Notes under the pieces: model-generated | Database searches by the model: none | Seen by the model: only the letters and a program-made list of their open reading frames with translations | Told to the model about the DNA's origin: nothing | Made by a program: the position numbers and the translations under genes | Part shown: piece by piece, positions 1 through 10,487 of the stretch | How positions within the stretch are numbered: position 1 is the stretch's first letter | Layout: each line of letters starts with the position of its first letter | From: Nitzschia sp. DOCU1 | Taxonomy: Eukaryota > Bacillariophyta > Bacillariophyceae > Bacillariales > Bacillariaceae | Reading direction: 5' to 3' | DNA: 64,000 nucleotides | Assembly: GCA_951394045.1 (NCBI GenBank) | Contig: OX596000.1 | Location: 868,001-932,000 of the forward strand

Positions 1-1097
1 TCCATCGGTAGCAAACCCAGTGAATTTTCGAACCGCCAAGCGAGCAGGCGGGATCTCCATAATTTCTACTTCATCTTTCTCCAGAGGAAGTGGAATCTGG
101 GCATCCGCCAAATAAAATCGCATTTCTCCGAGGCTGGTAGTTGTAACAGGAGTGGCCATGGCCATGGATTTTGATTCCTTGTTTTCACCAAAGAGATAGG
201 CAGCAAGGGTGTTGAAAGCATTTCCTGCCGTAGCCATGTCTTCACCCTTTGTCATTAAAGTAGATGCTACGGAATATCCCTCGTAATCCCGAATTTCATA
301 CAAGTCACACGTCTCCACTACCGAGTAGGGAGGTTCTTGAAGTCCCTCAGGAGTTTCAAGAAAGACGTTGCGAGCCTCTTGTACGAGTTCTTCCCGTTGT
401 TTGGACAAGCGTTGGGGGATTTTATTGAGCGGGTCTGACAAGTCATTCTGAAATTCTTTTGCTGTGTTTTGGATCTGATTTGAAACAAGGTCGAATACTC
501 TGCCTGCCACCTTTTCGATAGAAGCCTGCGAAGGAGGAGCAAAGGGGAATGGAGGAGTTGATGCCCCAGCCCCAGCATTCTTGCTCAGTTGTGGAAGAAT
601 GTCATTTGCTATTTGACGCACAACTGCTCGAGTGCCATCTTGCAGTCGGGCAGCAGTGGGAGTCAAAAGGGGATCGATCTACAGGCGAAAGAGCTGGGTG
701 AATCGGTGCACCAGAACACATGGCGAAATGCATCGAGCAACTTTTCCATCGCACATACCTTGCGGTTGGCCATGGCATCCATCACAGAATCTCGGATTTC
801 CTCGTTCGAGTTCAGCAATTCGGACAGCAGGACCTGTCGTTCTGCCAAATTGGTCTTGGGGTCAAGCAGATCTTCAAGCTTTGATTGCCATGACTTTTCC
901 TTTACAGAGGTCTTCGAGGTGGTCTTCGGCTCCTCTTCTAGGGAATCCGCGAAGGCCGAAAAGGCAGCATCGTTGCTTGTTGTTGAGCTTCGAAGGGCTC
1001 TCGCGTTCAACGAGGACCCAGCACGATGGACAAGCGGCGGCAGGTACGCATGACAACCCGCTATCGAAAGGAAAACAGCAGCACCTGATAACTTCAT
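1..1097 (-). CDS. SOUL heme-binding protein, plastid-type preprotein (partial, 3' end outside window)
   Basis: Two exons are needed. Exon 1 runs from ATG at 1097 to 759, and an 80-bp GT-AG intron (758-679) keeps phase 0. Exon 2 stays open from 678 to the window edge. The N-terminus (MKLSGAAVFLSIAGCHA) looks like an ER signal peptide, as in diatom plastid preproteins, although the residue after the expected cleavage is Tyr rather than the usual Phe. The downstream part carries SOUL-family features: YEIRDYEGYSVA, then an AFNTLAAYLFGEN stretch, then MAMATPV, and finally PARLAVRKFTGFATD at the edge. SOUL/HBP proteins bind tetrapyrroles, and plant plastid members associate with plastoglobules. About 113 residues of helical, charged N-terminal region precede the domain. 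The C-terminus is missing. Function in this organism is inferred only. Confidence 0.8.
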
Positions 1098-1537
1098 TGT
1101 TTTGGAGCACTTATATGAAAAGCAGTACTACCAGATTCTCACAAAAAATGGAAAAGATGAGCTCAAGATCTTTTGATGGCGATGCCAGCACGATAGAAGG
1201 TCATGGAATCGAAATAGACATCCGTTGATTTCTTCGAGCCGAGCAGCCGCCCGGATACTCCGGTAGAAAACAAAGAAGGCAGTTGAAGCGCGGATCGATA
1301 TCCAACCAAGCAACGAGTCGAAGAAAAAGTTCAACCATGACTGATTTGGTCATGAGTAAGACGTCATAGAGAGTCGTGCTGACCACTCCGACCAAAACAA
1401 AACCTCCAGCCGTAAAATATATATCTTTGGCCGACGATGATGGTGGTCTGACTCTTTTGATGTGTTGATTCCTTCCTCGCGTGGCCCACAGGTACAGGTA
1501 CCCGCTTGCCAAGAATATCCTATTCTACGATCTAAAA
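1098..1537. promoter_or_regulatory. Divergent intergenic region between SOUL gene and methyltransferase-like gene
   Basis: This 440-bp stretch separates two genes transcribed away from each other, so it should hold both promoters. I see no recognisable core element, repeat or additional gene. Open frames on the minus strand here have no protein-like character. Confidence 0.45.
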
Positions 1538-2782
1538 ATGGGTAAAAGCAACAAGAAGAAACGAAAGCGTTCGTTGTCCTCGGATAGCAAGGGAGCCGCA
1601 AGTTCTCCTCACGAGCCAGTGGACGAAATCGGCACATCCAACATGAACGGCAAAGTCCATAACCCTTTGTTGGAACGCCAGGAACAATTCATGAATCAAA
1701 AGGGGCTGACGGATCAGGAACGGTACGAACTATTTTCGCCTTCCATATCCAATGAACGCCGCGCTGAACTTTGGATGGCCCAAGCCGATCTTGGCGAAGA
1801 CATGGTAAATCGCTATGCCTGGGCGACTCCCGATGCGACGGCTATTCGGATCATTAAAGAGTTCAGTCCCCTGGTGGAAATCGGTTGTGGCTCTAACGCT
1901 TATTGGTGTCGGATTCTGAGACAAGCTGGGGTGGACATTGTCGGCTATGACATCAACATCTCGAGTGGTGGCAAGATCGACGGGAGTGCCAAGAAAACGA
2001 GGACGGGCGACACTCACTCTCACCCGTCATATTTGAAACAAGGAGGCCCAGAAATTCTTGCCAGCGAAGAAATACGGAAATCAGGGCGCAACTTGTTCCT
2101 GTGCTATCCCGATGAAGATGACGGTGATGCTGCGCAATTGCAGGTTGCCGATGAACTACCTACCAGCATGGGTTGGCGCTGCTTGAACCACTATTCAGGG
2201 CAGTACGTCATCCACGTAGGAGAAATTTTCCTTGATGCCAATCTAAGTATGGATCAAGCTCCCTGGGGCAGATCTTCGGCACCTGAGTTCCAGCAGCGTC
2301 TTGCCAGTGAATATCACTGTCTCCTCAAGGTCGAGCTTCCGAATTGGTTTCATACGCGAGATGTGTTGACTGTTTGGAAACGGTCAACGATTTCAACTAT
2401 GGTTTTTGTAGCTGATGACGAAGATGAAGACGAAGAAGATGAGGAGGTTGAGTATCGCCATATCCCGCGAAGCGAGAGGCTTCCAGTGAATATTGCAGCT
2501 CCATGCCTTGCGCACTTGTTGCCGGTCAGCAGTGGAAAAGTTGGTCCCACAACACCTTCTTCGACCAGCAAGGCCAATTTAGAAACGAGTACGAAAGCTA
2601 CAACGAGTACACCCGCTGGGTCCAATGAGAAATTTTCCAAAGTAGGCGATCCAGTTTCGAGCAATAATAGCAAAAAGAAGAGACAGAATGGTGATGGTGT
2701 GTCGTCAGAATCAAAAGTTGATAACAGCTACGACTGGGGGGAAGTGGAAGACACGGATGGGGAAGACGCAACTCCGTGGTAG
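1538..2782 (+). CDS. Conserved hypothetical protein, SAM-methyltransferase-like
   Basis: A single-exon gene of 414 residues. I start it at the ATG at 1538 (MGKSNKKKRKRSL, in an A-rich context) rather than the in-frame ATG at 1481, because the Lys/Arg-rich start looks like a true N-terminus and a nuclear signal. The mid-part has LVEIGCGSNAYWCRIL followed by VDIVGYD. That matches motif I (E-x-G-x-G) and the acidic end of beta-2 in class I SAM-dependent methyltransferases. A later RNLFLCYPDED segment could be the catalytic strand. The C-terminal third is low complexity, with an Asp/Glu run and Ser/Thr-rich tail. It converges on the next gene 82 bp away. Substrate is unknown; methyltransferase activity is inferred from motif I alone. 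Confidence 0.7.
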   Translation: MGKSNKKKRKRSLSSDSKGAASSPHEPVDEIGTSNMNGKVHNPLLERQEQFMNQKGLTDQERYELFSPSISNERRAELWMAQADLGEDMVNRYAWATPDATAIRIIKEFSPLVEIGCGSNAYWCRILRQAGVDIVGYDINISSGGKIDGSAKKTRTGDTHSHPSYLKQGGPEILASEEIRKSGRNLFLCYPDEDDGDAAQLQVADELPTSMGWRCLNHYSGQYVIHVGEIFLDANLSMDQAPWGRSSAPEFQQRLASEYHCLLKVELPNWFHTRDVLTVWKRSTISTMVFVADDEDEDEEDEEVEYRHIPRSERLPVNIAAPCLAHLLPVSSGKVGPTTPSSTSKANLETSTKATTSTPAGSNEKFSKVGDPVSSNNSKKKRQNGDGVSSESKVDNSYDWGEVEDTDGEDATPW

Positions 2783-2864
2783 CATTGTGTGCTTGACTAT
2801 GAATTTTACATGTGTATGCTCCCTAAAAGATGTCGCTTCGATCAAAATTTCACCATCTTGCCTC

Positions 2865-3786
2865 CTAAGTTGCTCTTGGGGGAGTACTTCGGTGATACAA
2901 CATTGAAGGTGGAGGACTTGCTAATCGGCGTGGTTGCAGCAGTGGTCGGCTATCCACCATTGGCGATTTTACCCGGGCTGCGTATCTCATAGATGTACAT
3001 AGATTTTCCCGATAAGGAGATAGTACTGATTTGGCATAATTGTCATTGCATGGGGAGCGGAGACGCTTCGGGGTGTTGTTATAAATGTGTGGCGTCAATG
3101 CGTCCTCCTGGAATAGGTCCCCGCCCAAATCAAGAGGTGCCGGTCGTTTCCGTCTTGAAAGCCCCCGAGGAGACAACATACTGCCCGGATCGGCTGGAAA
3201 CCGCAAATGAGCAAAATTTTCACCATCGATGTGGGTTGCACGAGCTGGACTCTTTCGGGGGACGATGGGCGATGGCGGTAGTTGATTTAGTGCCATCGGT
3301 GAGGCGGACATTCGGTGGATGGATGAAGACTGCAATTCCTTGCCACGGGACATCAGCGCCTTGAGCTTCTGCCGAATTTCATTTATAGTTTCTAGGCGCT
3401 CTTTCCGTGTTCTTGCGGCTTGCATAGTCGCTAGTTGAATCTCATTTTCTGAGTGGCCGTTTTGCAGCATTCTACGCATGAGCAAATATCCATCCGACAA
3501 GTTAGAAGAAGTACGATCGATCATCTAGTCACTTTTAACCAGGATAAACTTACAAATGTTTTCGTGCTTCTTTCGATAGATGAAGTGCGCTTTTGTCCCG
3601 ACGTGGCGGCCGATATTGCTCAAAGAACTCAAGATCTATGGTGGTGCGCTTCTGTGATATCCAACTAGCGGCAACCGGAGGCCCTCCACTCACACTGGGA
3701 TTGTCCCCCAGACAGTAGGGCAATTCAATAATCTCAACTACTGAGAAATACACAGCGCGTGGTTGCTTGCAAGACGGCATTGTCAT
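2865..3786 (-). CDS. Hypothetical protein of a diatom multi-copy family (two exons)
   Basis: Two adjacent minus-strand frames join in frame across an 82-bp intron (donor GTAAGT at 3553, acceptor TAG ending at 3472; a CTAAC branch-point-like sequence lies inside). The joined protein is about 279 residues. Exon 1 carries VEIIELPYCLGDNPSVSGG followed by a Trp and then RPPRRDKSALHLS. Exon 2 starts with MLQNGHSENEIQLAT and a basic helix with repeated Arg. I recognise this LGDNPSVS-plus-R/K-rich arrangement as a family repeated in diatom genomes with no assigned function. The C-terminal half is Pro/Ser/Arg-rich and disordered. The ATG at 3780 is an alternative start. The name of the family and its role are unknown to me. 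Confidence 0.65.
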
Positions 3787-4381
3787 ATTTTATGGTGCTC
3801 GAATGTTTCCCCCCAACAATGAAAGCCCGATGGATGTGGAGTGCGCCATTTTGCAAGCACTCGGAGGAGGAGTTGATGAGAATAGAGAAAAAATAGCGAG
3901 CGGTCAAAAAGTGGCCGTTTCCATAGGACCATATTCGGCATTCATGTGTTGGCAGCTGGTTGGCATCATGGATCTCAAAATTACTTAGGGGACCATCCGA
4001 TTGGCATCCAATGTCAATGTATTTGTGAATCAATAAAACTAATGTTACTACATGAAAGCCGGCCGATTCGAAGGCGAATATACCGACGATGGCCAGGTAC
4101 AAATCGGGGGAAAAAGGGGGGCTGCTCCGTTTTAATGATCGATTGAGTCCATTTCTGGCGGGAACCCCTGCATCCGGTCTGGTCGTCGTCGAGATCATGC
4201 CGTAAGCCTCACACCTCATCAATCGGCAGCCCTACGTTTCCGTCGTTACCTGGTACGCGCCGAGCGGGGATTTCGCATCGACAATGATGGTGGTCACACC
4301 ATCGACACACATGACATTGTGTCTGCAGTCTTACACGCTAGAGTTTCTACATCAATTCAAAACTCAAAGAATTTAAAAATC
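3787..4381. promoter_or_regulatory. Divergent intergenic region upstream of ArgRS
   Basis: This 595-bp spacer lies between the start of a minus-strand gene and the ArgRS start. Open frames cross it on both strands, but none begins with a convincing ATG or shows a family signature. It probably holds two promoters; I see no specific site. Confidence 0.4.
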
Positions 4382-6838
4382 ATGGCAGAAGAAGACAAAG
4401 GGCCCTCCAAGGGTGAATTGAAGAAAATGGCGAAAAAGGCCGAGAAAGCAGCCAAGAAGCAAGCCGCCAAACAAGGCGATGCTGCGCCTGCTGCAGCCCC
4501 AGCGGCTGCCGCGGCACCTGCTGCACCTGCTGCCTATTCCAACATCACCGCCCCGCCTCCTCCACCTCCAAAACTCCTTTTGTTCAATGCGGCGGAAAAT
4601 GATCCTGCAACGTTGAAAGTTGTGTATGCAGCCCTTCACTATGGCGTAGATCTTCGCATTGCCAAGACAGAAGATTTGCCTCGCGGTTGCAAGCCGGGCA
4701 ACAAGCCAGCATTGGTACTGGGTCAGGATTACGTCCTTGGGGGCGGAGGAAACGCCATGTGCAAAGCTCTGGCTCTTATGAGCGGAGAAGCGTACTCGTT
4801 TTTGGCTGACGAATGGTGCGAGATTGAACGAACCAACCGTCATGCCCAGGGTGGCTTGGACATGAACAAGCTGGCGGCTGCTTTGGAGGCGTCCCCTGCT
4901 GGTGTTCACTTGGTGGGTACGGGGGATACCATGGCTGATATCTGTCTAATTGTTCATTTGGACCAGCAAGCAGACAAGATGGAGACCTGGCCCGCTGGAG
5001 TCCAGACGTACTACAAGGCCCATGTTGCGGCTTTGACGCGTGCCAAGGCTGCCGTAACGAAATATGTTGAACCGTGTACCATTGAAATATTGACGCAAAT
5101 CTTTTTGCAGGCATTTGATAAGGTCGTGCCCGAAGCTCAGGTTCCTCTTACCCTGGTTAGCCGATGCAAAAGCCCCAAGGATGGTGACTATCAATGCAGT
5201 GGGGCAATGGCTGCATTTGCCAGCCTTGGAAAGTCGGGCAATCTGCCAGAAGATATCAAGGCTACTCCTCAGCTTGCGGAAGCTATCGTTGCTGCAATTG
5301 GGGCTGATCACCCTATCATTACGGACTTGAAGGTTCAAAAGGGTGGATTCATCACTTGTCGCATTACCGAGAAATATTTGCAGTCCAAAGTCCAGGCTCA
5401 GTTGGAAAGTGGAAGTTTACCAAAACCCAACATACCACCTGAAAAGTGTGTCGTAGACTTCTCGAGTCCAAACATCGCCAAGGAGATGCACGTCGGCCAC
5501 TTGCGAAGTACCATCATCGGGGAAGCCGTTTGCCGAATTTTGGAGTTTGTCGGCCACGATGTGGAACGTGTCAATCATGTTGGAGATTGGGGCACACAAT
5601 TCGGTATGCTGATCCAGTTCCTAAAAGAAGAGTATCCCGACTTCTCTGAAACCATGCCCAACATCACGGACTTGACGGAATTCTATAAGTCCGCCAAGAA
5701 ACGATTCGACGAAGATCCTGATTTCAAAAAGACTTCGCAGCTCAACGTCGTAGCGCTCCAATCTGGGGACGAGGAATGCTTGAAAATTTGGCAATTACTG
5801 TGCGATGTATCTCGCCGAGAATTCAAGAAAGTCTACGATCGTCTCGATGTTAAAGTCTACGAATGCGGAGAATCGTTTTACAATGACAAGATCCCGGCAG
5901 TTGTTCAAGAGTTCGAAAAAGCTGGAAGGCTCAAGGTCGAGGAAGGTGGAGCGAAGTGCGTCTTCGTCGAGGGCTACAGTTACCCACTTATGCTGCAAAA
6001 ATCCGACGGAGGCTATGGTTACGACAGTACGGATATGGCGGCATTGAAGCATCGTTTGTTTACTCTCAAAGCGGAGCGAATCATCGTCATTACTGACTAC
6101 TCGCAGAGCGATCACTTTGTCTTGTGTAACACGGCCGCCAAGGACATCGGCTGGGTCAGCAATGGCCAACGATTGCAGCACATTGGGTTTGGAACAGTGA
6201 ATGGAGAGGACGGAACTCGTTTCAAGACGCGATCAGGAGAAACAGTCCGCTTGGTTGATTTGCTTGACGAGGCAGTGCGCAGAATGGAAGAACAGTTGCG
6301 CGAACGGATGAAGGAGGACAGGGCGAAAATCACAGAAGATGAGCTCCACGAGGTGGCCGAGGCCATCGGATATGGTGCTGTCAAATACTTTGATCTCAGG
6401 CTGAAACCACGTTCTGACTACAAGTTCTCGTATGACGACATGTTGGATACAAAAGGGAATACGGCCGTGTATTTACTGTACGCACGAGCACGTTTTGAAA
6501 GTATCATGGCCAAAGCGAAGGAGCAACACGGGGTCGACGTAGAAGAACTGGTTAAGAATGGAGAGCCGTTGGTGATTGCGCATCCAGCGGAAAGGAATCT
6601 GGCTCTGCAGATATCTACATTTTCAGATACCATTGATGAAGCGCTGGATGATCTCTCGCCGTATCACATTTGTGACTACGTCTACGCATTGTCAATTGCA
6701 GCATCGGATTTTGTTACGAAGTGTAAGGTCTTGGGCGAACCCGAAATGAAGAGCCGCTTGTTGCTCTGTCACGCTACCACTATGGCTATGCATCAATGCT
6801 TCGACTTATTGGGAATCCGCCACGTTAAACGAATTTAA
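4382..6838 (+). CDS. Arginyl-tRNA synthetase, cytosolic eukaryotic type
   Basis: A single-exon gene of 818 residues that charges tRNA-Arg with arginine. The chosen ATG at 4382 gives MAEEDKGPSKGELKKM; an in-frame GTG at 4319 is not a plausible start. The first ~60 residues are Lys/Ala-rich and then Ala/Pro-rich, followed by a roughly 200-residue N-terminal appended domain that may be GST-like. The class I core begins near VDFSSPNIAKEMHVGHLRST, where HVGH is the HIGH motif. The second signature is degenerate (FKTRSGETVRL), as in many eukaryotic ArgRS. The C-terminal DALR anticodon-binding region ends ...CFDLLGIRHVKRI. There is no targeting presequence, so the protein should be cytosolic. A plastid or mitochondrial ArgRS must be encoded elsewhere or arise by alternative starts. 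Confidence 0.95.
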   Translation: MAEEDKGPSKGELKKMAKKAEKAAKKQAAKQGDAAPAAAPAAAAAPAAPAAYSNITAPPPPPPKLLLFNAAENDPATLKVVYAALHYGVDLRIAKTEDLPRGCKPGNKPALVLGQDYVLGGGGNAMCKALALMSGEAYSFLADEWCEIERTNRHAQGGLDMNKLAAALEASPAGVHLVGTGDTMADICLIVHLDQQADKMETWPAGVQTYYKAHVAALTRAKAAVTKYVEPCTIEILTQIFLQAFDKVVPEAQVPLTLVSRCKSPKDGDYQCSGAMAAFASLGKSGNLPEDIKATPQLAEAIVAAIGADHPIITDLKVQKGGFITCRITEKYLQSKVQAQLESGSLPKPNIPPEKCVVDFSSPNIAKEMHVGHLRSTIIGEAVCRILEFVGHDVERVNHVGDWGTQFGMLIQFLKEEYPDFSETMPNITDLTEFYKSAKKRFDEDPDFKKTSQLNVVALQSGDEECLKIWQLLCDVSRREFKKVYDRLDVKVYECGESFYNDKIPAVVQEFEKAGRLKVEEGGAKCVFVEGYSYPLMLQKSDGGYGYDSTDMAALKHRLFTLKAERIIVITDYSQSDHFVLCNTAAKDIGWVSNGQRLQHIGFGTVNGEDGTRFKTRSGETVRLVDLLDEAVRRMEEQLRERMKEDRAKITEDELHEVAEAIGYGAVKYFDLRLKPRSDYKFSYDDMLDTKGNTAVYLLYARARFESIMAKAKEQHGVDVEELVKNGEPLVIAHPAERNLALQISTFSDTIDEALDDLSPYHICDYVYALSIAASDFVTKCKVLGEPEMKSRLLLCHATTMAMHQCFDLLGIRHVKRI

Positions 6839-7395
6839 CAAATTTGAACGATTGCACTGTTGACCTATATCCTCTTGACCCCCTACTACCGTAGCGCGAT
6901 AGCTTCGAGGTAGCAGCTGTTTGTAGCTACAGTTTGATCGAAGTCTCCAATATTACCAGAGCTCTACTAGCGTATTGGTAGCTAGTCATACGGTACTCGT
7001 TTGGTAGTTTGGGCGGAGGCGAAGTTGGTCCGAAGAGAACTGGTATGCTGGGGTAGATCGATGCATCAGGATCTGTCAGGGGATAGTCCAGGTCGGAAAA
7101 CAGTACTGTATCATAGTTGTTATGTTGATGGCCCGACGAGTCGGTCGAGCGAGTCACGCTTCTGGCAACAGCAGTCGGACGAAGAGGGACGAAGGAGAAA
7201 AGAAAGCAGAATTTTGACATGGGATACGTGACCCCACTCTCACGGCGCACCTCACGGCCATAGCTGGCGTATCCCTGAAAGCATTCCTTCCAACGGATCT
7301 CAAAAAGCCGCATCGTACCCGGATCAAACTCCTGTCGATGCTAGGGTGTGGTGCTACAATCAAGCAAACACACTGCAGAGAAAGCGGAAGCTATC
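6839..7395. other. Intergenic region, nothing recognised
   Basis: 557 bp between two plus-strand genes. It should hold the ArgRS 3' end and the promoter of the CRAL-TRIO gene. The minus-strand frame at 6927-7313 has no family signature and I regard it as chance. Confidence 0.4.
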
Positions 7396-8268
7396 ATGGC
7401 GAAAGAGCGCTCACCCAACCGCGAAAAACGAAAGTCCACCGAAGACGAGGCATCGCAGGACGAAGTGGTGCTACCAATAAAAACCAAACTGAACGAGGAA
7501 GAACGGTTGTGGGTAATTAACTTGCAGGAAGAGCTGAGGAGCGCTCCGGATTTAAATGGAATCTCCGAGTGGGATATTGCCTGTCATGCTATTGTCGCAA
7601 AGAACCAGCCTGCAAAAGCAGTACACAGGCTCCGCCGACTGCAAAAGTTCCGAAAAGACTACAAAGTACCCCAGCATCCAACTGTGTACGAAGCTATTCA
7701 AACTATGCACGACTTCTTCCATGCTCATCCAAACTTCGTTCAAGCTCTAGGTCAGGATGTACTGGGGCGCTGGGTGTTGTCATTTCAACTGAAGGGACTG
7801 GCTACTTCGGAGCAGAAACCTGAAATGTCGGTAGAAAGCCAGTTTACCGCTTTGTATTTTCTTATGGGGGCTCTCCAGCCTGATCTCGAAGCAGTGAGAA
7901 AAGGGACAATTTGGATCGCAGACTTACAAGAGGTGTCACGACAGAATCTGCCGCTCTCAATAGTTAATGGTGCTCGAGCATTGTGTCGCGATGCCTATCC
8001 AATAAAAGTCCAGGACGCACCATGTTGGAATTGTTGTCCGAAGTGGTCGGCGGTGTATGTCTTGTGCCGGCCTTTCTTCTCAACTCATTTAACGGAAAAG
8101 TTAGTTTGGGATTGCACCCCTCAAGTGTTGAAAAAATTCTTCCCGATGCGTGTCCTCAGCAAAGCCTTGGGCGGGACACAAAGCGAGAACGACATCCTCG
8201 ATTTGCTGGAGGAAAATTTGACGCGGCGATTCGACAATCAAGAATCATTTCGACTCAACATCCTCTAA
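7396..8268 (+). CDS. CRAL-TRIO (Sec14-like) domain protein
   Basis: 290 residues from the ATG at 7396 (MAKERSPNREKRKS); the frame is open upstream only from a GTG. After a charged N-terminus comes a helical N-terminal region with HRLRRLQKFRKDY. The lipid-binding fold follows: a strand with GTIWIADLQEVSRQNLP, then DAYPIKVQ, a hydrophobic strand ending VLCRPFF, a lysine-containing helix around TEKLVW, and LSKALGG. This order matches Sec14/alpha-tocopherol-transfer family members, which bind and move hydrophobic lipids such as phosphatidylinositol. No signal peptide or membrane segment is seen, so it is probably cytosolic. The 30-bp convergent spacing with MnmE is very tight. The ligand cannot be told from sequence. 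Confidence 0.75.
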   Translation: MAKERSPNREKRKSTEDEASQDEVVLPIKTKLNEEERLWVINLQEELRSAPDLNGISEWDIACHAIVAKNQPAKAVHRLRRLQKFRKDYKVPQHPTVYEAIQTMHDFFHAHPNFVQALGQDVLGRWVLSFQLKGLATSEQKPEMSVESQFTALYFLMGALQPDLEAVRKGTIWIADLQEVSRQNLPLSIVNGARALCRDAYPIKVQDAPCWNCCPKWSAVYVLCRPFFSTHLTEKLVWDCTPQVLKKFFPMRVLSKALGGTQSENDILDLLEENLTRRFDNQESFRLNIL

Positions 8269-8298
8269 ACTCTCTAGCATTATTTGACAAACGGAGTT

Positions 8299-10026
8299 TC
8301 ACTTTCCGATACAAAAATCGGAAAAGAGAACATCCAAGACATCTTCTACGTCGACAGCCCCAGTAATCCTCCCCAGCTCCGAAGAGGCAAGACGCAATTC
8401 TTCAGCAGCCATATCGACTGCCATCGTACCCTGGTCACTCAGTAGGAGAAACCGTTCTAAGGCCTCCGATGCCGCCTCAACATGTTGGCGGTGTCGTGCT
8501 CGAGTAATCATGGCGCCTTCCGCTTGATTGTCGTCCTGATTCGAAGTCCTTTCTAGCACTTGCGCCTTGAGGGCTTCCAAGAACTCTTTGATCCCTTGTT
8601 GTGTCACACAAGAAACCTCATAAATACCACCAAACAATCCATGTACGGGCTTGTTCAAAGATTCTTGCATCAAATCCAACTTGTTGAGGACCAATAGAAT
8701 CTTATCAGATTTTAAGTCGTTGCCGGTCAATACTTCGTTGACGATTTCCATGCCCATTGTGGACTCTGTTGCGTCTACCATAGCCACCACCAGATCAGCC
8801 TGCGCTGCGGCGGCTCGAGCCCGGCGGATCCCCTCCAATTCCAAAACGTCTTCGGTTGAGGCCCGCACTCCTGCCGTATCTTGTAGCGTACACTTAACGC
8901 CACCAAGATCCAAGGATACCGTCAAGACATCCCTCGTCGTCCCGGCAATTTCGCTAACAATAGCCGCCTCTTGCTGGGCCAGCACATTGAAGAGACTACT
9001 TTTTCCAGCATTGGGTGGGCCGACAATGGCGATTTTGACGCCTTCTCGAACTAGTTCCCCTCGTCGATCATCTTGCAGATGCGCTTGCATAGAATGCCGC
9101 AGGTTACGTATTCGTGTTTGTACTCCACCCCACACATTCCATTGAGCACCATTACCCTCGTCTTCATCAAAGACATCTTCCACGCCCAATTGTTCGTCGT
9201 CTCCAAAATCGATGACGGCCTCAGCATGAGCCAGCCCGCTTATGAGTTCCTGACGCCATTGATCGTAACGTTGTGACAACTTTCCGTCCAATTGACTCAG
9301 GGCTTGAGCCAGTTGTGCCTGGGTATCAGCGGTTAATACGTCGGCCAAGGCCTCGACTTGAACCAAATCCAGCTTTCCATTCGCATACGCCCTCTGCGTG
9401 AATTCCCCAGCCTGGGCATAACGACAATCCAATATTTTTGGAATTGTGTCCACAAGACCTTGAACGACGGCACGGCTACCATGGCACTGTAATTCAATGA
9501 GATCTTCGCCTGTAAATGAGTTTGGAGCATCGAAGCGTAAAACCAGGGCATGGTCCAGCATTTGACCGTTGTAGTAGAGCTTTCTGAGTGCAGCATAGCG
9601 TGGTTTGGGCAGGGCTCTATCCGGCGTCAAAGTGGCCAATACGTCATGTGCACGAGGGCCCGAAATTCGTATCACAGCGAGAGCCGTAGCTTGTTGCCCC
9701 GTAAAACCAGAAGAAAGTGCGAATATCGTATCTTGGTCGGAGGATGTCACCCGGTTGGGGTGTTCGAGCCCTAATGACTCTGCCTTCCTGGAAGCAGAAG
9801 ATGCGAACAATCTACCGGTAGTTCTTCGTTGCACCCATAAGCGACCACCAGGGAAGCAGTGAGAAACCCCTCCGAACGGAGCCAATGACCTTGTTAACGT
9901 TGAAAGTGGATGACGGCTCACCAAAGCCGATACACAGCAAATTCGCAGACGGTCGACGAATGACGGCGAGAGCATCATCGCGGCAAGCAAAAAATAACTG
10001 GCCTTCGCCTTGAGACCCATGGACAA
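8299..10026 (-). CDS. mnmE: tRNA modification GTPase MnmE (TrmE/MSS1) with N-terminal targeting extension
   Basis: A 575-residue single-exon gene. MnmE works with MnmG to modify U34 in the wobble position of organellar and bacterial tRNAs. All signatures are visible. The N-terminal formyl-THF-binding domain starts at DTIFALSSG and includes IRISGP and GEDLIELQCHGS. The G domain has G1 GPPNAGKSS, G2 GTTRD, G3 DTAG and G4 NKLD. The C-terminus carries the family hallmark ending FCIGK, with the invariant Cys. Some 95 residues precede the conserved part; they include a hydrophobic stretch (SYFLLAAMML) and many Arg/Ser. This is an organelle-targeting region, but I cannot decide between mitochondrion and plastid. 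A second in-frame ATG lies two codons downstream of the first. Confidence 0.93.
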   Translation of the reverse strand: MSMGLKAKASYFLLAAMMLSPSFVDRLRICCVSALVSRHPLSTLTRSLAPFGGVSHCFPGGRLWVQRRTTGRLFASSASRKAESLGLEHPNRVTSSDQDTIFALSSGFTGQQATALAVIRISGPRAHDVLATLTPDRALPKPRYAALRKLYYNGQMLDHALVLRFDAPNSFTGEDLIELQCHGSRAVVQGLVDTIPKILDCRYAQAGEFTQRAYANGKLDLVQVEALADVLTADTQAQLAQALSQLDGKLSQRYDQWRQELISGLAHAEAVIDFGDDEQLGVEDVFDEDEGNGAQWNVWGGVQTRIRNLRHSMQAHLQDDRRGELVREGVKIAIVGPPNAGKSSLFNVLAQQEAAIVSEIAGTTRDVLTVSLDLGGVKCTLQDTAGVRASTEDVLELEGIRRARAAAAQADLVVAMVDATESTMGMEIVNEVLTGNDLKSDKILLVLNKLDLMQESLNKPVHGLFGGIYEVSCVTQQGIKEFLEALKAQVLERTSNQDDNQAEGAMITRARHRQHVEAASEALERFLLLSDQGTMAVDMAAEELRLASSELGRITGAVDVEDVLDVLFSDFCIGK

Positions 10027-10487
10027 GGAATAAGTGCAGGGTGAGGACTGCGCAGATTTCGACTCCCGGTGCTCGGAATGGCTACTTTCTATGAACTTTG
10101 ATGCGACGAAGAAAATGGATGAACGGAAGGGGATGAGTTGATGTGATGTGATGGGCGCGGTGGATGGATGGATGGATGGATGGAGGGTGCGGGGTGCGCG
10201 CCAAATTTGTGGCGGGTGAGCGTCGGACTTTCGAAGTCCGTTTGAGCTTACTATTCAGTCTAACTTGCCCCCCTGCAATATCGTTGGGTTCGCCAAAAGG
10301 CTGGGAAAAATGGCGCGTTGCGTACTTGATGTCGCATCCTTTTTGACACGAAGCCATTTTGCTGGTTGGTGGTGATACTCGCGGTCATCAACATTGACTC
10401 TTTCAATTCAACGGTGAAGAATCGTTCCAGGCTTTATCGCCGGTTGTTATTCTTCTCTTTACCTTCCTGGTCGATTTGGGTTGTAAG
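10027..10487. promoter_or_regulatory. Divergent promoter region with a GGAT microsatellite
   Basis: 461 bp between MnmE (minus) and the amino acid permease (plus). It includes a short (GGAT)n run at about 10162-10184. No other element is recognised. Confidence 0.5.

Noticed and set aside
3767..3988. Plus-strand frame with protein-like text (IVIFYGARMFPPNNESPMDV) antisense to the upstream part of the gene at 2865-3786
   Set aside because: It has no ATG (it begins with TTG) and overlaps the recognised exon of a known family on the other strand.
4319..4381. Extension of ArgRS to a GTG at 4319
   Set aside because: A good ATG context at 4382 precedes the usual Lys-rich start; non-ATG initiation is not needed.
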